Origin: Candidatus Fluviicola riflensis
GTDB taxonomy: Bacteria; Bacteroidota; Bacteroidia; Flavobacteriales_D; Crocinitomicaceae
DNA length: 64,000 nucleotides
Direction of reading: 5' to 3'
NCBI GenBank assembly: GCA_002243285.1
Contig: CP022585.1
Location: 2,840,641-2,904,640, forward strand
This document shows positions 49,097 to 57,878 of the stretch, piece by piece. The position numbers and the translations under genes are program-made. Positions within the stretch are counted from its first letter, which is position 1. Each line of letters begins with the position of its first letter. The notes under the pieces are model-generated. The model worked only from the letters and a program-made list of their open reading frames with translations. It was not told the DNA's origin and ran no database searches.

Positions 49097-49597
49097 TTAT
49101 GAGTCCAACAAATCAGCGCTTGGATTCTTAACTGCGTTTTTTTGATTGCTATAGCGAACACTTTGGATCAAACCTATGATGGAAAATGCCAATACGATCA
49201 ATCCGTAAAATAACAGGCTTGCTCCGCCTTCATCGAAACTTGCAGATCCGGGTGAAAGGATCATAATAACGTCCACAAAAAGGAAAATTGCACCAAATGA
49301 AAGGCCGATGATACTCAACACTTTCGTGGTTTTGGTTTTCACTTTTAAAAGTCCAAGCAAATCGGATGTCAGGAAAAAGAAAATGAACAGCAATGAAATC
49401 AACGCTCCTTCAAACGTGTATTCCGATCCATAATCATACGAGTATGCGCTTGAATAACTACTGTAAGGGCTATACGGATCATAGCTGTTAAATAAATAGC
49501 TCATTCGCTCAGACTCAACCATATCGACATAAACTCCGACAACGATCATAAATGCAATCGAAAGTACGATAGATGCAATGTAAAATGCTTTATTCAT
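49097..49597 (-). CDS. Four-helix membrane protein of unknown function
   Basis: About 166 residues from MNKAFYIASIVLSIAFMIVVGVYVDM; the longer frame start at 49669 adds a basic, non-hydrophobic leader and is unlikely. It has four membrane helices with a Ser/Tyr-rich, glycine-poor external loop (SYDPYSPYSSYSSAYSYDYGS) after the first. No family recognised. Monocistronic. Confidence 0.65.
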   Translation of the reverse strand: MNKAFYIASIVLSIAFMIVVGVYVDMVESERMSYLFNSYDPYSPYSSYSSAYSYDYGSEYTFEGALISLLFIFFFLTSDLLGLLKVKTKTTKVLSIIGLSFGAIFLFVDVIMILSPGSASFDEGGASLLFYGLIVLAFSIIGLIQSVRYSNQKNAVKNPSADLLDS

Positions 49598-49713
49598 AGT
49601 ATTAGTTTTTTCGGCGAATATAGATTTTTTCACAGTAAGTAACAACCTGATTTGGCGCAAACTACTCATTGATACCGGCTAGCGAAACACTTTAACGATT
49701 TAGCCTGATTGTG

Positions 49714-50343
49714 TTAATCAATCACTGTTGTGTAAAAAGTTCCTTGTTCTGAAATTTCCATATTGATGAGTTTCCAGCAAATAAAAAGTACCATCAAATG
49801 ATCAATCCTATTTTTGGGTAATTTACTGGAACGGTAGAGTTTACTCAGTGTAACAGGTTCGTTTTCGGCAATCAGGCCCAATAAATGCGTTTCTTCGTCG
49901 CCAAATTTCTCTGGTTTTGCATTCGGCTTTTTTTCCTGTTTCCAAACATTCAGTAAGATTTTATTGGCCAGTAATGTGTGGTCTTTTCTGCGCACGTAAA
50001 CGCGCCATTTTCCTTCTTCATCGGGTGAAGAAACCGGTTTTTCCCCCGTCGGCTGAACGGTAATTTCCAAGACCAATCGCATATCTTCCTGCCAAACGCG
50101 CGATTGAAACGACAACTTTGGTTTGCAGTACATATCCACCGCCGCGTCGATCATGTGAATTTCTTCCGACGGGTCAATTCCAGTGATTTTACCATTGTCT
50201 TTCACCCCGATCAGTAAGCGACCGCCATCCGTATTCGCGAAAGCAGAAAGTGTGCGTGCAATTTTCTTTGCATCGTCGATCCTGAACTTAAAATCGAGTT
50301 GCTGGTGTTCTCCCTGTTGGATAATGGACTTTAACGTTTCCAT
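49714..50343 (-). CDS. AlbA_2/Schlafen-type ATP-binding domain protein
   Basis: 209 residues. The AlbA_2 domain (about 1-140) contains LDFKFRIDDAKKIARTLSAFANTDGGRLLIGVKDNGKITGIDP and ends VYVRRKDHTLLANK. The C-terminal third is a winged-helix-like region (LLGLIAENEPVTLSKLYRSSKLPKNRIDHLMVLF). Such proteins are often called ATP-binding or DNA-binding regulators. The biochemical role is not established. Confidence 0.85.
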   Translation of the reverse strand: METLKSIIQQGEHQQLDFKFRIDDAKKIARTLSAFANTDGGRLLIGVKDNGKITGIDPSEEIHMIDAAVDMYCKPKLSFQSRVWQEDMRLVLEITVQPTGEKPVSSPDEEGKWRVYVRRKDHTLLANKILLNVWKQEKKPNAKPEKFGDEETHLLGLIAENEPVTLSKLYRSSKLPKNRIDHLMVLFICWKLINMEISEQGTFYTTVID

Positions 50344-50445
50344 AGGACGAAGTTAAGATTTATCTTACAAAAGGAAGCTATGGATTGGACGCACTCTGGA
50401 TCAGAAGGAACTCAGAAACTGAAAACTCAATAACTCACAAGACTG

Positions 50446-51174
50446 TTATAAGTTCCAGATTTCCCAAGCCTTATTTGCCTGTTCTTTCAGCATGGAAAGT
50501 CCATTGAGGATTGTTGCTCCTGCTTCAGCACTTTGCGCCAGGAAATGTGTTTGAGCGGGATTGTAGATCAAATCGATGACCAAATGCTCTTCGGTAAGGT
50601 ATTCGAACGGAAAAGGAACACTTTCATTTACATTCGGGAACGTGCCGACCGGCGTGCAATTCACAATCACTTTGCAGGCATTCAGCATATGTTGATTGAT
50701 GTCGGAATACCCGAATTGTTTTGGTCCAGCGGGATTTCTTGAAGCGTAGATCACATCCAACCCGATGGATTCAAAAACATACGCAACCGCTTTGGAAGCT
50801 CCGCCAGTTCCCAGGATAAGTGCACGTTCATGTTTGTTGGTCAAAAATGGTTTGATCGATTGGTGAAACCCGAATGCGTCGGTGTTGTACCCGATCGTTT
50901 TTCCGTTACGAAAGGCAATAACGTTTACCGCTCCGATGGCTTTTGCTTCGTCGGAAAGCTCGTCCAGATATGGGATCACGTCTTCTTTATAGGGAATCGT
51001 CACATTCAATCCGGCGAAAGAACCGGAAGCCAAAACGGGCCTTACTTCTGCGATTTCAGGAATTTCAATATTCTCGTAAACGGCTGAAATGCTTTCCTGC
51101 TGAAACTTTTCGGTGAAAAACACTTTGGAAAAAGAATGCCCCAATTGTTTTCCGATCAATCCGAATTTACGCAT
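50446..51174 (-). CDS. aroE: Shikimate dehydrogenase
   Basis: 242 residues from MRKFGLIGKQLGHSFSK; the upstream ATG at 51201 would extend into dedA and lacks homology. The substrate site has SHSFSK and GLNVTIPYKEDVIPYLDE; the NADP motif is LGTGGASKAVAYVFE. A conserved Asp is in YNTDAFGF. It reduces 3-dehydroshikimate in aromatic amino-acid synthesis. It overlaps the end of the DedA gene by 8 bp and is probably co-transcribed. Confidence 0.92.
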   Translation of the reverse strand: MRKFGLIGKQLGHSFSKVFFTEKFQQESISAVYENIEIPEIAEVRPVLASGSFAGLNVTIPYKEDVIPYLDELSDEAKAIGAVNVIAFRNGKTIGYNTDAFGFHQSIKPFLTNKHERALILGTGGASKAVAYVFESIGLDVIYASRNPAGPKQFGYSDINQHMLNACKVIVNCTPVGTFPNVNESVPFPFEYLTEEHLVIDLIYNPAQTHFLAQSAEAGATILNGLSMLKEQANKAWEIWNL

Positions 51175-51823
51175 GTTTCTTACCGAATTTAGCGCGTGCA
51201 AAGCTGATGATCATTGGTAAAATGGAGATGAAAATGATTCCCAAACACACTTTTTCAATGTTGTTTTTGATCCAATCCACATTCCCAAGGAAATAACCGG
51301 CAAGGGTTAAGCTGAAAATCCAGAGAAAACCTCCGACCACATCAAACAGGAAAAACTTGCGGTATTTCATTTTCCCGATTCCGGCTGCAAAAGGTGTAAA
51401 CGTTCGAACGATCGGAACAAAACGCGCCATAATGATCGCTTTTACTCCATTCTTTTCGAAAAATGCTTCTGTTTTTTCCAGCAACGATTGTTTCACCAAT
51501 TGTCGGCCTCTGATTTTCCAGTTAAACACGCCAAGCCCTAATTTCCGGCCAATCCAATAATTGATATTGTCACCTAAAACAGCTGCAATAAATAAAAGCG
51601 GGAGCAGAAACAAAATATTCAAATCACCAGGAGTGCCATCCAACGCCGGTGCTGCAAATAATCCTGCGGTAAATAACAAGGAATCACCAGGTAAAAACGG
51701 CATAATCACCAATCCTGTTTCAATAAAAATCACCAGGAACAAGACAACGTAGATGGCATTTTGATACTCGCGTACGATCCACTCAAAATCGAGGTCGAGA
51801 ATGTGTTTGAATAATTCGATCAT
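51167..51823 (-). CDS. DedA family membrane protein
   Basis: 218 residues. VLFLVIFIETGLVIMPFLPGDSLLFTAGLFAA and GDNINYWIGRKLG are DedA hallmarks, followed by FFEKNGVKAIIMARFVPIVRTFTPFAAGIGKMKYRKFFLFDVVGGFLW. DedA proteins recycle lipid carriers or sustain membrane potential. The gene lies upstream of aroE on the same strand with an 8-bp overlap. Confidence 0.93.
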   Translation of the reverse strand: MIELFKHILDLDFEWIVREYQNAIYVVLFLVIFIETGLVIMPFLPGDSLLFTAGLFAAPALDGTPGDLNILFLLPLLFIAAVLGDNINYWIGRKLGLGVFNWKIRGRQLVKQSLLEKTEAFFEKNGVKAIIMARFVPIVRTFTPFAAGIGKMKYRKFFLFDVVGGFLWIFSLTLAGYFLGNVDWIKNNIEKVCLGIIFISILPMIISFARAKFGKKHA

Positions 51824-51854
51824 GATGCGAAAATAGCCTTTTTTTACCTCCGGT

Positions 51855-52031
51855 GATGCTTGATGTTGGATTTTTGATGTTGGATGAATGTTGAATTTTG
51901 AATGCTGGATGCTTAATTAAATTATTCTCTTTGCTATCAGATTTCACAACTATTGTTCGGTTCCTGAATCATTACCGATCCAAATTCAACATTAAAAATT
52001 AAGAATTCAACATTCCCTATGTTCAAGCATC
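51855..52031. repeat. Imperfect inverted-repeat element (GATGCTTGA ends)
   Basis: It begins GATGCTTGATGTTGGA (51855-51870) and ends TCAAGCATC (52023-52031). Between them are TTGAATTTTGAATGC and GAATTCAACATT arms that pair across about 150 bp. The right end touches the stop codon of the DUF4442 gene, so it may act as its 3' stem-loop. Confidence 0.5.
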
Positions 52032-52503
52032 AAAGATCACTTAACCTCACACTGATTTCCATCAGAAAAGTCGCGACTGATTCGCCTTCGGAAGTAGCTT
52101 CAACGGTGACAAAGAGGTTTTGGCGTTCACCGGTTTGCTGTGCCAGCAGTACCAATTCCTTTACTTTAATTCCTTCATTGGAAGTGAAATACACCGTCGA
52201 CATAGCGCGTTTGTGAAAAGTAGCTTGCATGGATTTGAACACAAACGATGGTTTCACACCTAGTTCATCCGAAAAATAAAAGGCGTGCAAACCAGCTGCA
52301 ACGTCGGCCCCAACAGCCAATGAACCGAAATACATGCTTTTCAAATGATTGCGCGTTCGTCTTCTGAGTCGGATCGAAAGAACCGCTTTTTCGTCGTCGA
52401 TCAATTCCAGTCGCGGACGTACATAACCGATCAATGGAATGTACCACCAACCCATAATGCGCAGCATCCAGCGCCATTGCGTCAGCGTTTTACGCTTTGC
52501 CAT
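52030..52503 (-). CDS. DUF4442 (hotdog-fold, thioesterase-like) protein
   Basis: 157 residues. KTLTQWRWMLRIMGWWYIPLIGYVRPRLELIDDEKAVLSIRLRRRTRNHLKSMYFGSLAVGADVAAGLHAFYF is the DUF4442 signature, and the C-terminal ATFLMEISVRLSDL completes the hotdog sheet. A PaaI-like thioesterase activity is possible, but the catalytic residues are not certain. It overlaps the nitronate monooxygenase gene by 14 bp and probably shares an operon with it. Confidence 0.85.
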   Translation of the reverse strand: MAKRKTLTQWRWMLRIMGWWYIPLIGYVRPRLELIDDEKAVLSIRLRRRTRNHLKSMYFGSLAVGADVAAGLHAFYFSDELGVKPSFVFKSMQATFHKRAMSTVYFTSNEGIKVKELVLLAQQTGERQNLFVTVEATSEGESVATFLMEISVRLSDL

Positions 52504-53458
52504 CGTTCAGTAATTCGTCAACAATCTGAGAAACGGAACGAATTCCGTGAACGTGTTCGATACTTGGTCCGGCGCACCAAACGGTTTTATACGTCGCGCC
52601 GAAAGCCGCTCGTTTCAGGCTTTGCATTCCGCGGTAAAACACAATGGCTTTCACCCATTTCTTAATGCGTTTGTTCTTATTTAAAAGGCGTTCGAGCCAG
52701 TTTTGCTTCGTCCCGATTTCCTTTACATAAGGCGTTCTGATGACAGTACAAGGCGTGCCTGAAAGCTTGGTAGTTGTTACAATATCTTTCGCGCCAAAAT
52801 CAACGCAGGCTTGTTTGTATTCTTGGGAAACATCAGCTTCTTCGGAAGCAATGAAAATACTTCCGATTGAAAAACCATCAGCACCGTAAGATGCGATTCG
52901 ATCTAAATCAGCCTTGCATCCTACTCCACCGGCCGAAATTACCGGAATGGAAACAGCAGCTTTGATCGCCTGGATGAGCGCTTTCGGAGATAATTCACCC
53001 AAATGTCCGCCTGCTTCATTATTCACCGCGATCACGGCATCGGCGCCAAGATTAGCTACTTTTTGGGCGTATTTCACGTCAGTGACATCGCAAAAAACCT
53101 TGATTCCAAGTTTATGCGCTTCTTCGATCACTTTTGCCGGCGAACCAAGCGAAGTGATGAAAAAATCGACTTTTTCTTCGCAGCAAACCTGCAACTGTTC
53201 GTCCATCAAAAAATTGGAAGCGTTCACAATCAGGTTAATTCCAATTGGTCCGGTTGCCTCAGCTTTTATTGTTCTGATTCCCGCTCGCAATTCTTCAACC
53301 GTACGGTAATTCAACGCCGGAATAGCTCCTGCAATGCCCTTTTTTGAAGCCGCGATTAGCATTTTCTCATTGGAAACCAAAAACATAGGCGCCATGATGA
53401 TCGGATACTTGATACCAAGTAACTTGCAAAGCGCTAAATCAGAATGGGGATTTTCCAT
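52490..53458 (-). CDS. Nitronate monooxygenase family protein (NMO), copy 1
   Basis: 322 residues. The TIM-barrel begins LGIKYPIIMAPMFLVSNEKMLIAASKKGIAGAIPALNYRTVEEL. FMN-binding regions include VINLNEAGGH-like VNNEAGGHLG and GADGFSIGSIFIAS. FMN-dependent enzymes of this family oxidise nitronates or reduce enoyl substrates. A paralogue on the plus strand is at 57879, of a different subtype. It is upstream of the DUF4442 gene. Confidence 0.88.
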   Translation of the reverse strand: MENPHSDLALCKLLGIKYPIIMAPMFLVSNEKMLIAASKKGIAGAIPALNYRTVEELRAGIRTIKAEATGPIGINLIVNASNFLMDEQLQVCCEEKVDFFITSLGSPAKVIEEAHKLGIKVFCDVTDVKYAQKVANLGADAVIAVNNEAGGHLGELSPKALIQAIKAAVSIPVISAGGVGCKADLDRIASYGADGFSIGSIFIASEEADVSQEYKQACVDFGAKDIVTTTKLSGTPCTVIRTPYVKEIGTKQNWLERLLNKNKRIKKWVKAIVFYRGMQSLKRAAFGATYKTVWCAGPSIEHVHGIRSVSQIVDELLNDGKA

Positions 53459-53743
53459 AGATCGAAGTTACCGAAAATTTCCAACGAAAATCAGCGCCTC
53501 AAAAAACAGCTGTAAAATTCAGTAATCCCGCAATATTACGGAAAGCAAAATACTGATATTCAATTTTTTACCATCCAAATTCAACTATCAAATTACACTT
53601 CGAAAGAAAGAAACACCGCATTCGAGTTCGCAGACAATCAAAACGATTGCACAGGAGCAAGCGAGGAAAGCTGGACAGTTGAGTCAACGTATCGAATTTC
53701 TGATTTTGAAGAAATAAGTCGCAATTAATACCGAAATTTGCGC
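53459..53743. other. Gap of about 285 bp without a gene
   Basis: Between two divergent genes. It holds a fragment of the hairpin family (CCGCAATATTACGG near 53527) and no complete inverted repeat. No promoter of the consensus form was seen. Confidence 0.5.
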
Positions 53744-54667
53744 ATGGCTCAGTTTAAAGATTGGATTCATGCCGCACGTTTGCGAACGCTTCCTTTATCG
53801 GTTTCGGGTATTTTGGTAGGTTCATTACTGGCGTTGCAAAACGGATTCTGGAATCCTGTGGTGTTTACATTAGCACTTTCCACAACACTTTTATTCCAAA
53901 TTCTTTCCAACCTGGCGAATGATTTGGGCGATACGCTCAAAGGAGCCGATAACGCCAATCGGGTTGGTCCGGAACGCGCCGTTCAATCGGGTGCTATTTC
54001 CATTTCCGCGATGAAAACGGCTGTTTCTCTTACAGCAATTTTGTCGTTTATCAGCGCCGGTTTACTGATCTGGAAAGGCACAGCCAACTTAAGTGAGAAC
54101 AGCGTTTACGGTTACATTGCACTGGCATTTGCATGTGTTGTAGCCGCCATTACCTATACGATGGGAAAACGCGCTTATGGTTATTTTGGGTTGGGCGATG
54201 TCTTCGTTTTTATCTTTTTCGGATGCGTGAGTGTCATCGGAGTTTACCCGCTTTTTGCCGATGAATTGATCTTTGAACTGATCTTCCCGGCCATTACCAT
54301 CGGATTATTGAGTACTGCCGTTCTAAACCTCAACAACATGCGTGATCAGATCAACGATGCCGCTGTGGGGAAACGAACGCTGGTAGTAAAACTCGGTTTC
54401 AAAAACGCCAAAGCGTATCACCTGACATTGATCATTACAGCTATGCTAAGCTGGATTATCTTCCTTGCTTTTAAACAGCATTGGATCGGATTTATCTCTT
54501 GTTTGCCGTTCGTTTTATTAGTGAAACACATCGTTTTTGTGGTAAAAAACAATGAGCCAAGTGCCTTTGATCCCGAATTGAAAAAAGTGGCGTTGTCTAC
54601 CTTTTTCATTGCAGTATTGTATACCATTTCAGTCGTAATCGTTGTATGGAAAACCTTAATTTACTAG
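53744..54667 (+). CDS. menA: 1,4-dihydroxy-2-naphthoate octaprenyltransferase MenA
   Basis: 307 residues from MAQFKDWIHAARLRTLPLSVSGI; the TTG two codons upstream is a weaker start. Eight or so membrane helices carry the UbiA-family Asp-rich motifs NLANDLGDTLKGADNANR and NLNNMRDQINDAAVGKRT. It prenylates DHNA to demethylmenaquinone. It overlaps menC by 22 bp, so the two menaquinone genes are coupled. The other men genes are not in the window. Confidence 0.93.
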   Translation: MAQFKDWIHAARLRTLPLSVSGILVGSLLALQNGFWNPVVFTLALSTTLLFQILSNLANDLGDTLKGADNANRVGPERAVQSGAISISAMKTAVSLTAILSFISAGLLIWKGTANLSENSVYGYIALAFACVVAAITYTMGKRAYGYFGLGDVFVFIFFGCVSVIGVYPLFADELIFELIFPAITIGLLSTAVLNLNNMRDQINDAAVGKRTLVVKLGFKNAKAYHLTLIITAMLSWIIFLAFKQHWIGFISCLPFVLLVKHIVFVVKNNEPSAFDPELKKVALSTFFIAVLYTISVVIVVWKTLIY

Positions 54668-55704
54668 GCAGCATTCCTGACGGACTTAGGGCTTCCTTTG
54701 AAGCGCACACCTTACTGTTTAAACAGCCGAGCGGTACTAGTCGGGGAATTCTGACCGAGAAAAAACTATGGCTTCTTCGGATTTGGTCGGCAACTGATAA
54801 ATCATTCATCGGAACCGGGGAATGTAGTGTTATACCGGGACTTTCCCCGGATTTCACAACTGTTGAGAATTACGAAAACGAACTCAAAACAATTACAGAA
54901 AATCCAGCTCATTTTTTGCGAAATCCACAATTATTGAGCAACAAACCGTCGCTTCTTTTCGGGCTTGAAACAGCTTTCATCGATTGGAAAAATGGTGGAA
55001 GTGGGGACTTTTTTGACACCCCCTTTTCCCTTGGAGAACAATCAATTCCGATCAATGGTTTGGTTTGGATGGGAAGTGAGCAGTTTATGCACGAGCAGAT
55101 CGAACAGAAATTGGAACAAGGCTTTTCGTGCATTAAGATGAAGGTTGGCGCGATTGATTTTGAAACCGAAATTGCATTGCTGGAAAGTATTCGAAAACGC
55201 TACAATTCCAATCAAATCACCTTACGTGTAGACGCCAACGGTGCTTTTTCGCTAAAAGAAGTGGGTGAAAAACTTCAGCGTTTGGCTGATCTGGAGGTTC
55301 ATTCGATCGAGCAACCGATTGCTGTTGGCCAGTATGCCGCGCTTCGTGATTTATGTGAGCGGACTCCGTTACCAATTGCGCTTGACGAGGAACTGATTCC
55401 GGTATCTGAATCGGCAAAACGAACTGAATTGCTTGAGTTTGTAAAACCACAATACATTATCCTGAAACCGAGTTTACATGGAGGTTTTTCAGGCTGTTTG
55501 GAATGGATTAAACTGGCTGAGGAAAACAATATTCCCTGGTGGATGACTTCAGCACTGGAATCGAGTATAGGGTTAAATGCCATTGCTCAGTTTGCCGCTG
55601 CTTTTGATCCTGTGATTCCTCAAGGATTGGGAACCGGCGGGTTGTATGAAACGAATTTTGAAACACGGCTGGTGATTGAAAACGGCGCGCTTTTCAGGAG
55701 GTAA
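54646..55704 (+). CDS. menC: o-Succinylbenzoate synthase MenC
   Basis: 352 residues of the enolase superfamily. CIKMKVG carries the catalytic Lys pair region, LRVDANGAFS a metal-binding Asp, SIEQPIA another metal ligand (Glu), and IALDEEL the third (Asp). YIILKPSLHGGF holds the second catalytic Lys. It dehydrates SHCHC to o-succinylbenzoate. The start lies within menA (22-bp overlap). Confidence 0.93.
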   Translation: MENLNLLGSIPDGLRASFEAHTLLFKQPSGTSRGILTEKKLWLLRIWSATDKSFIGTGECSVIPGLSPDFTTVENYENELKTITENPAHFLRNPQLLSNKPSLLFGLETAFIDWKNGGSGDFFDTPFSLGEQSIPINGLVWMGSEQFMHEQIEQKLEQGFSCIKMKVGAIDFETEIALLESIRKRYNSNQITLRVDANGAFSLKEVGEKLQRLADLEVHSIEQPIAVGQYAALRDLCERTPLPIALDEELIPVSESAKRTELLEFVKPQYIILKPSLHGGFSGCLEWIKLAEENNIPWWMTSALESSIGLNAIAQFAAAFDPVIPQGLGTGGLYETNFETRLVIENGALFRR

Positions 55705-55709
55705 GAGCA

Positions 55710-55767
55710 CACGTAATATTGCAAATTTACGGGTGATCAATGGCACGTAAATTTGCAATATTACGTG
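55710..55767. repeat. Hairpin repeat of the ACGTAATATTGC family, copy 3
   Basis: Perfect 22-bp arms at 55710-55731 and 55746-55767 with a 14-base loop, the longest member of the family. It lies 6 bp after the menC stop, where it could act as a 3' stem. Confidence 0.85.
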
Positions 55768-55794
55768 GGACAAAAAAAACCACCGTTGCCAAAC

Positions 55795-55827
55795 AAAAAA
55801 GGGCCATCCGCCTAAGGTGGACAGCCC
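55795..55827 (-). terminator. Terminator on the minus strand for the anchor-L protein
   Basis: GGGC...GCCC arms (55801-55804, 55824-55827) enclose partly paired CATCCGCC and GGTGGACA. On the minus strand a run of six T (the A-run at 55795-55800) follows. It lies 24 bp beyond the stop codon of the minus-strand gene. Confidence 0.6.
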
Positions 55828-55850
55828 TCAATAAAACCTAAATTTAAAAA

Positions 55851-57641
55851 TCATCGAATTAATTCCACAAATCCGTGGCCTTCCAACACATCTCCGGTAA
55901 CTCCCGTCACTTTATACTGATAGAAATAAACACCTTCGCTTGCCGGATTTCCATCTACTCTACCATCCCAAACAGGATTGATCCCCGAGCCGGTAAACAT
56001 CGTGATTCCCCAGCGGTTGGTGATGGTAAATTCAATATGCGTGGCATTGGTGGTAATCAATTCAAAGAATGGATTCTCTTCGTTACCATCCGGTGTAAAC
56101 ACGTTTGGCGCTACCACAGTCGGATACGGATAAAAGCATGATCCGTCGTCGACCGTCGCGGTCGGATTAAAATTAGTCGCCAGCGGATCGGTACAGCCGC
56201 ACACATACGCGTTGATCGCAATAGTTGCCGTATCCGGACACTGACCATCGAATGAAACGATCAGTTGCGCTGTTCCCGGAACAATATAGGTTTGGTTTTG
56301 CGGATTGAGGTTATTGACATTCGCTGTTTGTCCGTTGCCAAACGTCCATTGATAATTGTCGGAATGCTTACTGGTATTGGTGAAAGTTACATCCAGTGGT
56401 TCGCAACCGTCTACCGTTGAAGCAGAGAAAATAGCTTCCGGAGCATCCAAAATGTACAAGGTATCCGTTGAAATCAACGTATCACCACAGTCATTTACCG
56501 TATAAGCAGTAATGATTACTGTTTCCGGACCATCATCAATACCGTCGTCTGTCGGGTTGAGTGTTAATGTGATAATATCTTCGCCTGGTAGGAACGTTAC
56601 CGGATTTGTCATGTTATTGAAATCTGATCCTTCAGTCGCGTTTCCGGTCAATTCATACTCAACAACCAAAGTATCGGCCAGCTGACTTGCAGGACGGGTA
56701 AAAATAAACTCTGCATTGGTACAACCTTCAATTACGTTGGTGTCACCGTTTACAGTAGCAACTGAAATGTCAACTGCTTCTGAAGCGAAACTTCCACCCT
56801 CCAGGAATACTCCTGAATCGAAAACGGGATCTCCTGCATCACCGATAGCCAGTTTAATATGGTACGTTTCACCACATTCTACCGCTGCCTGTGCTACTAA
56901 TACAACTGTATTTCCATCGTATTCGTAGTTGGTTGTAACATTATTCCCCGCATAAAACACATTATAAGTTGCCCAGTTCGGATCAATGGCATCGCAATTG
57001 GCATCCATGCCATTTGAGCCTGAAACACCAGGATTCACCGTGTTAATGGAAACCGCGGTTGTTGTGAAAAAACCAGGGTTTGAAGGATCGGGAATCAGCG
57101 CGATATTGGCAGCAGTGTACATTCCCCCTGCTGGATTGGTACCTGTAAGAAAGAATCCAAACGCATCATTTACCGAACCACAAACATATTCGGGGTATTC
57201 TTCCGAAGCGAAAACATAACGAAATGAAATCAGGTTCCCCGCAGGAACAAAATCAAACTCAATCACGGTTTCGTCATAAATCTGATTGGGTGTAATCGAT
57301 TGTAAATCAGAATCAACACCCGCCGTTCCTGGTCCACCTAATGAAGAACCCCCACCTGTATTTGGCTGAGCTGCCAATTGTGCATCACCACTCGCCAGGA
57401 TCAAACCGGTTGTTAAACCAAAATTGCCAACCGGAGCATTAAATTCGCCGACACCTTCGTAGACAACGGCTGCAGATCCTCCATTGAATTGAATGTTTGA
57501 AACAGTTACACCACCTCCTAACAAGACATTCTGAATATATTGCTCAACAGTCAGGTTATTGGTAACAGTCGTTTGTCCACAAACACTGAAACTGCTTCCA
57601 ATGAATACCAAACACCCAAAAAATTTAACGATTCCTTTCAT
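55851..57641 (-). CDS. Choice-of-anchor L / PKD surface protein with type B T9SS tail
   Basis: About 596 residues from MKGIVKFFGCLVFIGSSFSVCGQ, a signal peptide; an in-frame ATG at 57680 would add 13 residues. Domain order: choice-of-anchor L (about 20-280, with FDFVPAGNLISFRYVFASEEYPEYV), a Calx-beta-like region, a PKD domain (VTFTNTSKHSDNYQWTFGNGQ), and a gliding-motility-associated C-terminal domain (NVFTPDGNEENPFF...NRWGITMF...WDGRVDG...GVYFYQYKV). It is exported by T9SS and attached at the cell surface. Role unknown. Confidence 0.88.
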   Translation of the reverse strand: MKGIVKFFGCLVFIGSSFSVCGQTTVTNNLTVEQYIQNVLLGGGVTVSNIQFNGGSAAVVYEGVGEFNAPVGNFGLTTGLILASGDAQLAAQPNTGGGSSLGGPGTAGVDSDLQSITPNQIYDETVIEFDFVPAGNLISFRYVFASEEYPEYVCGSVNDAFGFFLTGTNPAGGMYTAANIALIPDPSNPGFFTTTAVSINTVNPGVSGSNGMDANCDAIDPNWATYNVFYAGNNVTTNYEYDGNTVVLVAQAAVECGETYHIKLAIGDAGDPVFDSGVFLEGGSFASEAVDISVATVNGDTNVIEGCTNAEFIFTRPASQLADTLVVEYELTGNATEGSDFNNMTNPVTFLPGEDIITLTLNPTDDGIDDGPETVIITAYTVNDCGDTLISTDTLYILDAPEAIFSASTVDGCEPLDVTFTNTSKHSDNYQWTFGNGQTANVNNLNPQNQTYIVPGTAQLIVSFDGQCPDTATIAINAYVCGCTDPLATNFNPTATVDDGSCFYPYPTVVAPNVFTPDGNEENPFFELITTNATHIEFTITNRWGITMFTGSGINPVWDGRVDGNPASEGVYFYQYKVTGVTGDVLEGHGFVELIR

Positions 57642-57878
57642 GCTTAACATAATTGCTGTTTTTTTAATCCTAATTGACATAGAGACGCCTAAAGCGCTAT
57701 CAAGGTTGTTTTGACCTTGTGAAAAACGGTTTCAATTTATCCCTACAACATCAATGAAACGCGTTACCGGTAAGCTTCATAAAAAAACAAGATTCTCCTT
57801 AAAAGAGAGATATACTTTGTATTTTCGTGCTTCAATAAAAGTGCGGTGCCAATACATCGCCGGCAGTAATTCACACAC

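Noticed and set aside
49671..49684. Third copy of the GTATCGGCTAGC palindrome
   Set aside because: GATACCGGCTAGCG matches only half of the palindrome and lacks the surrounding stem.
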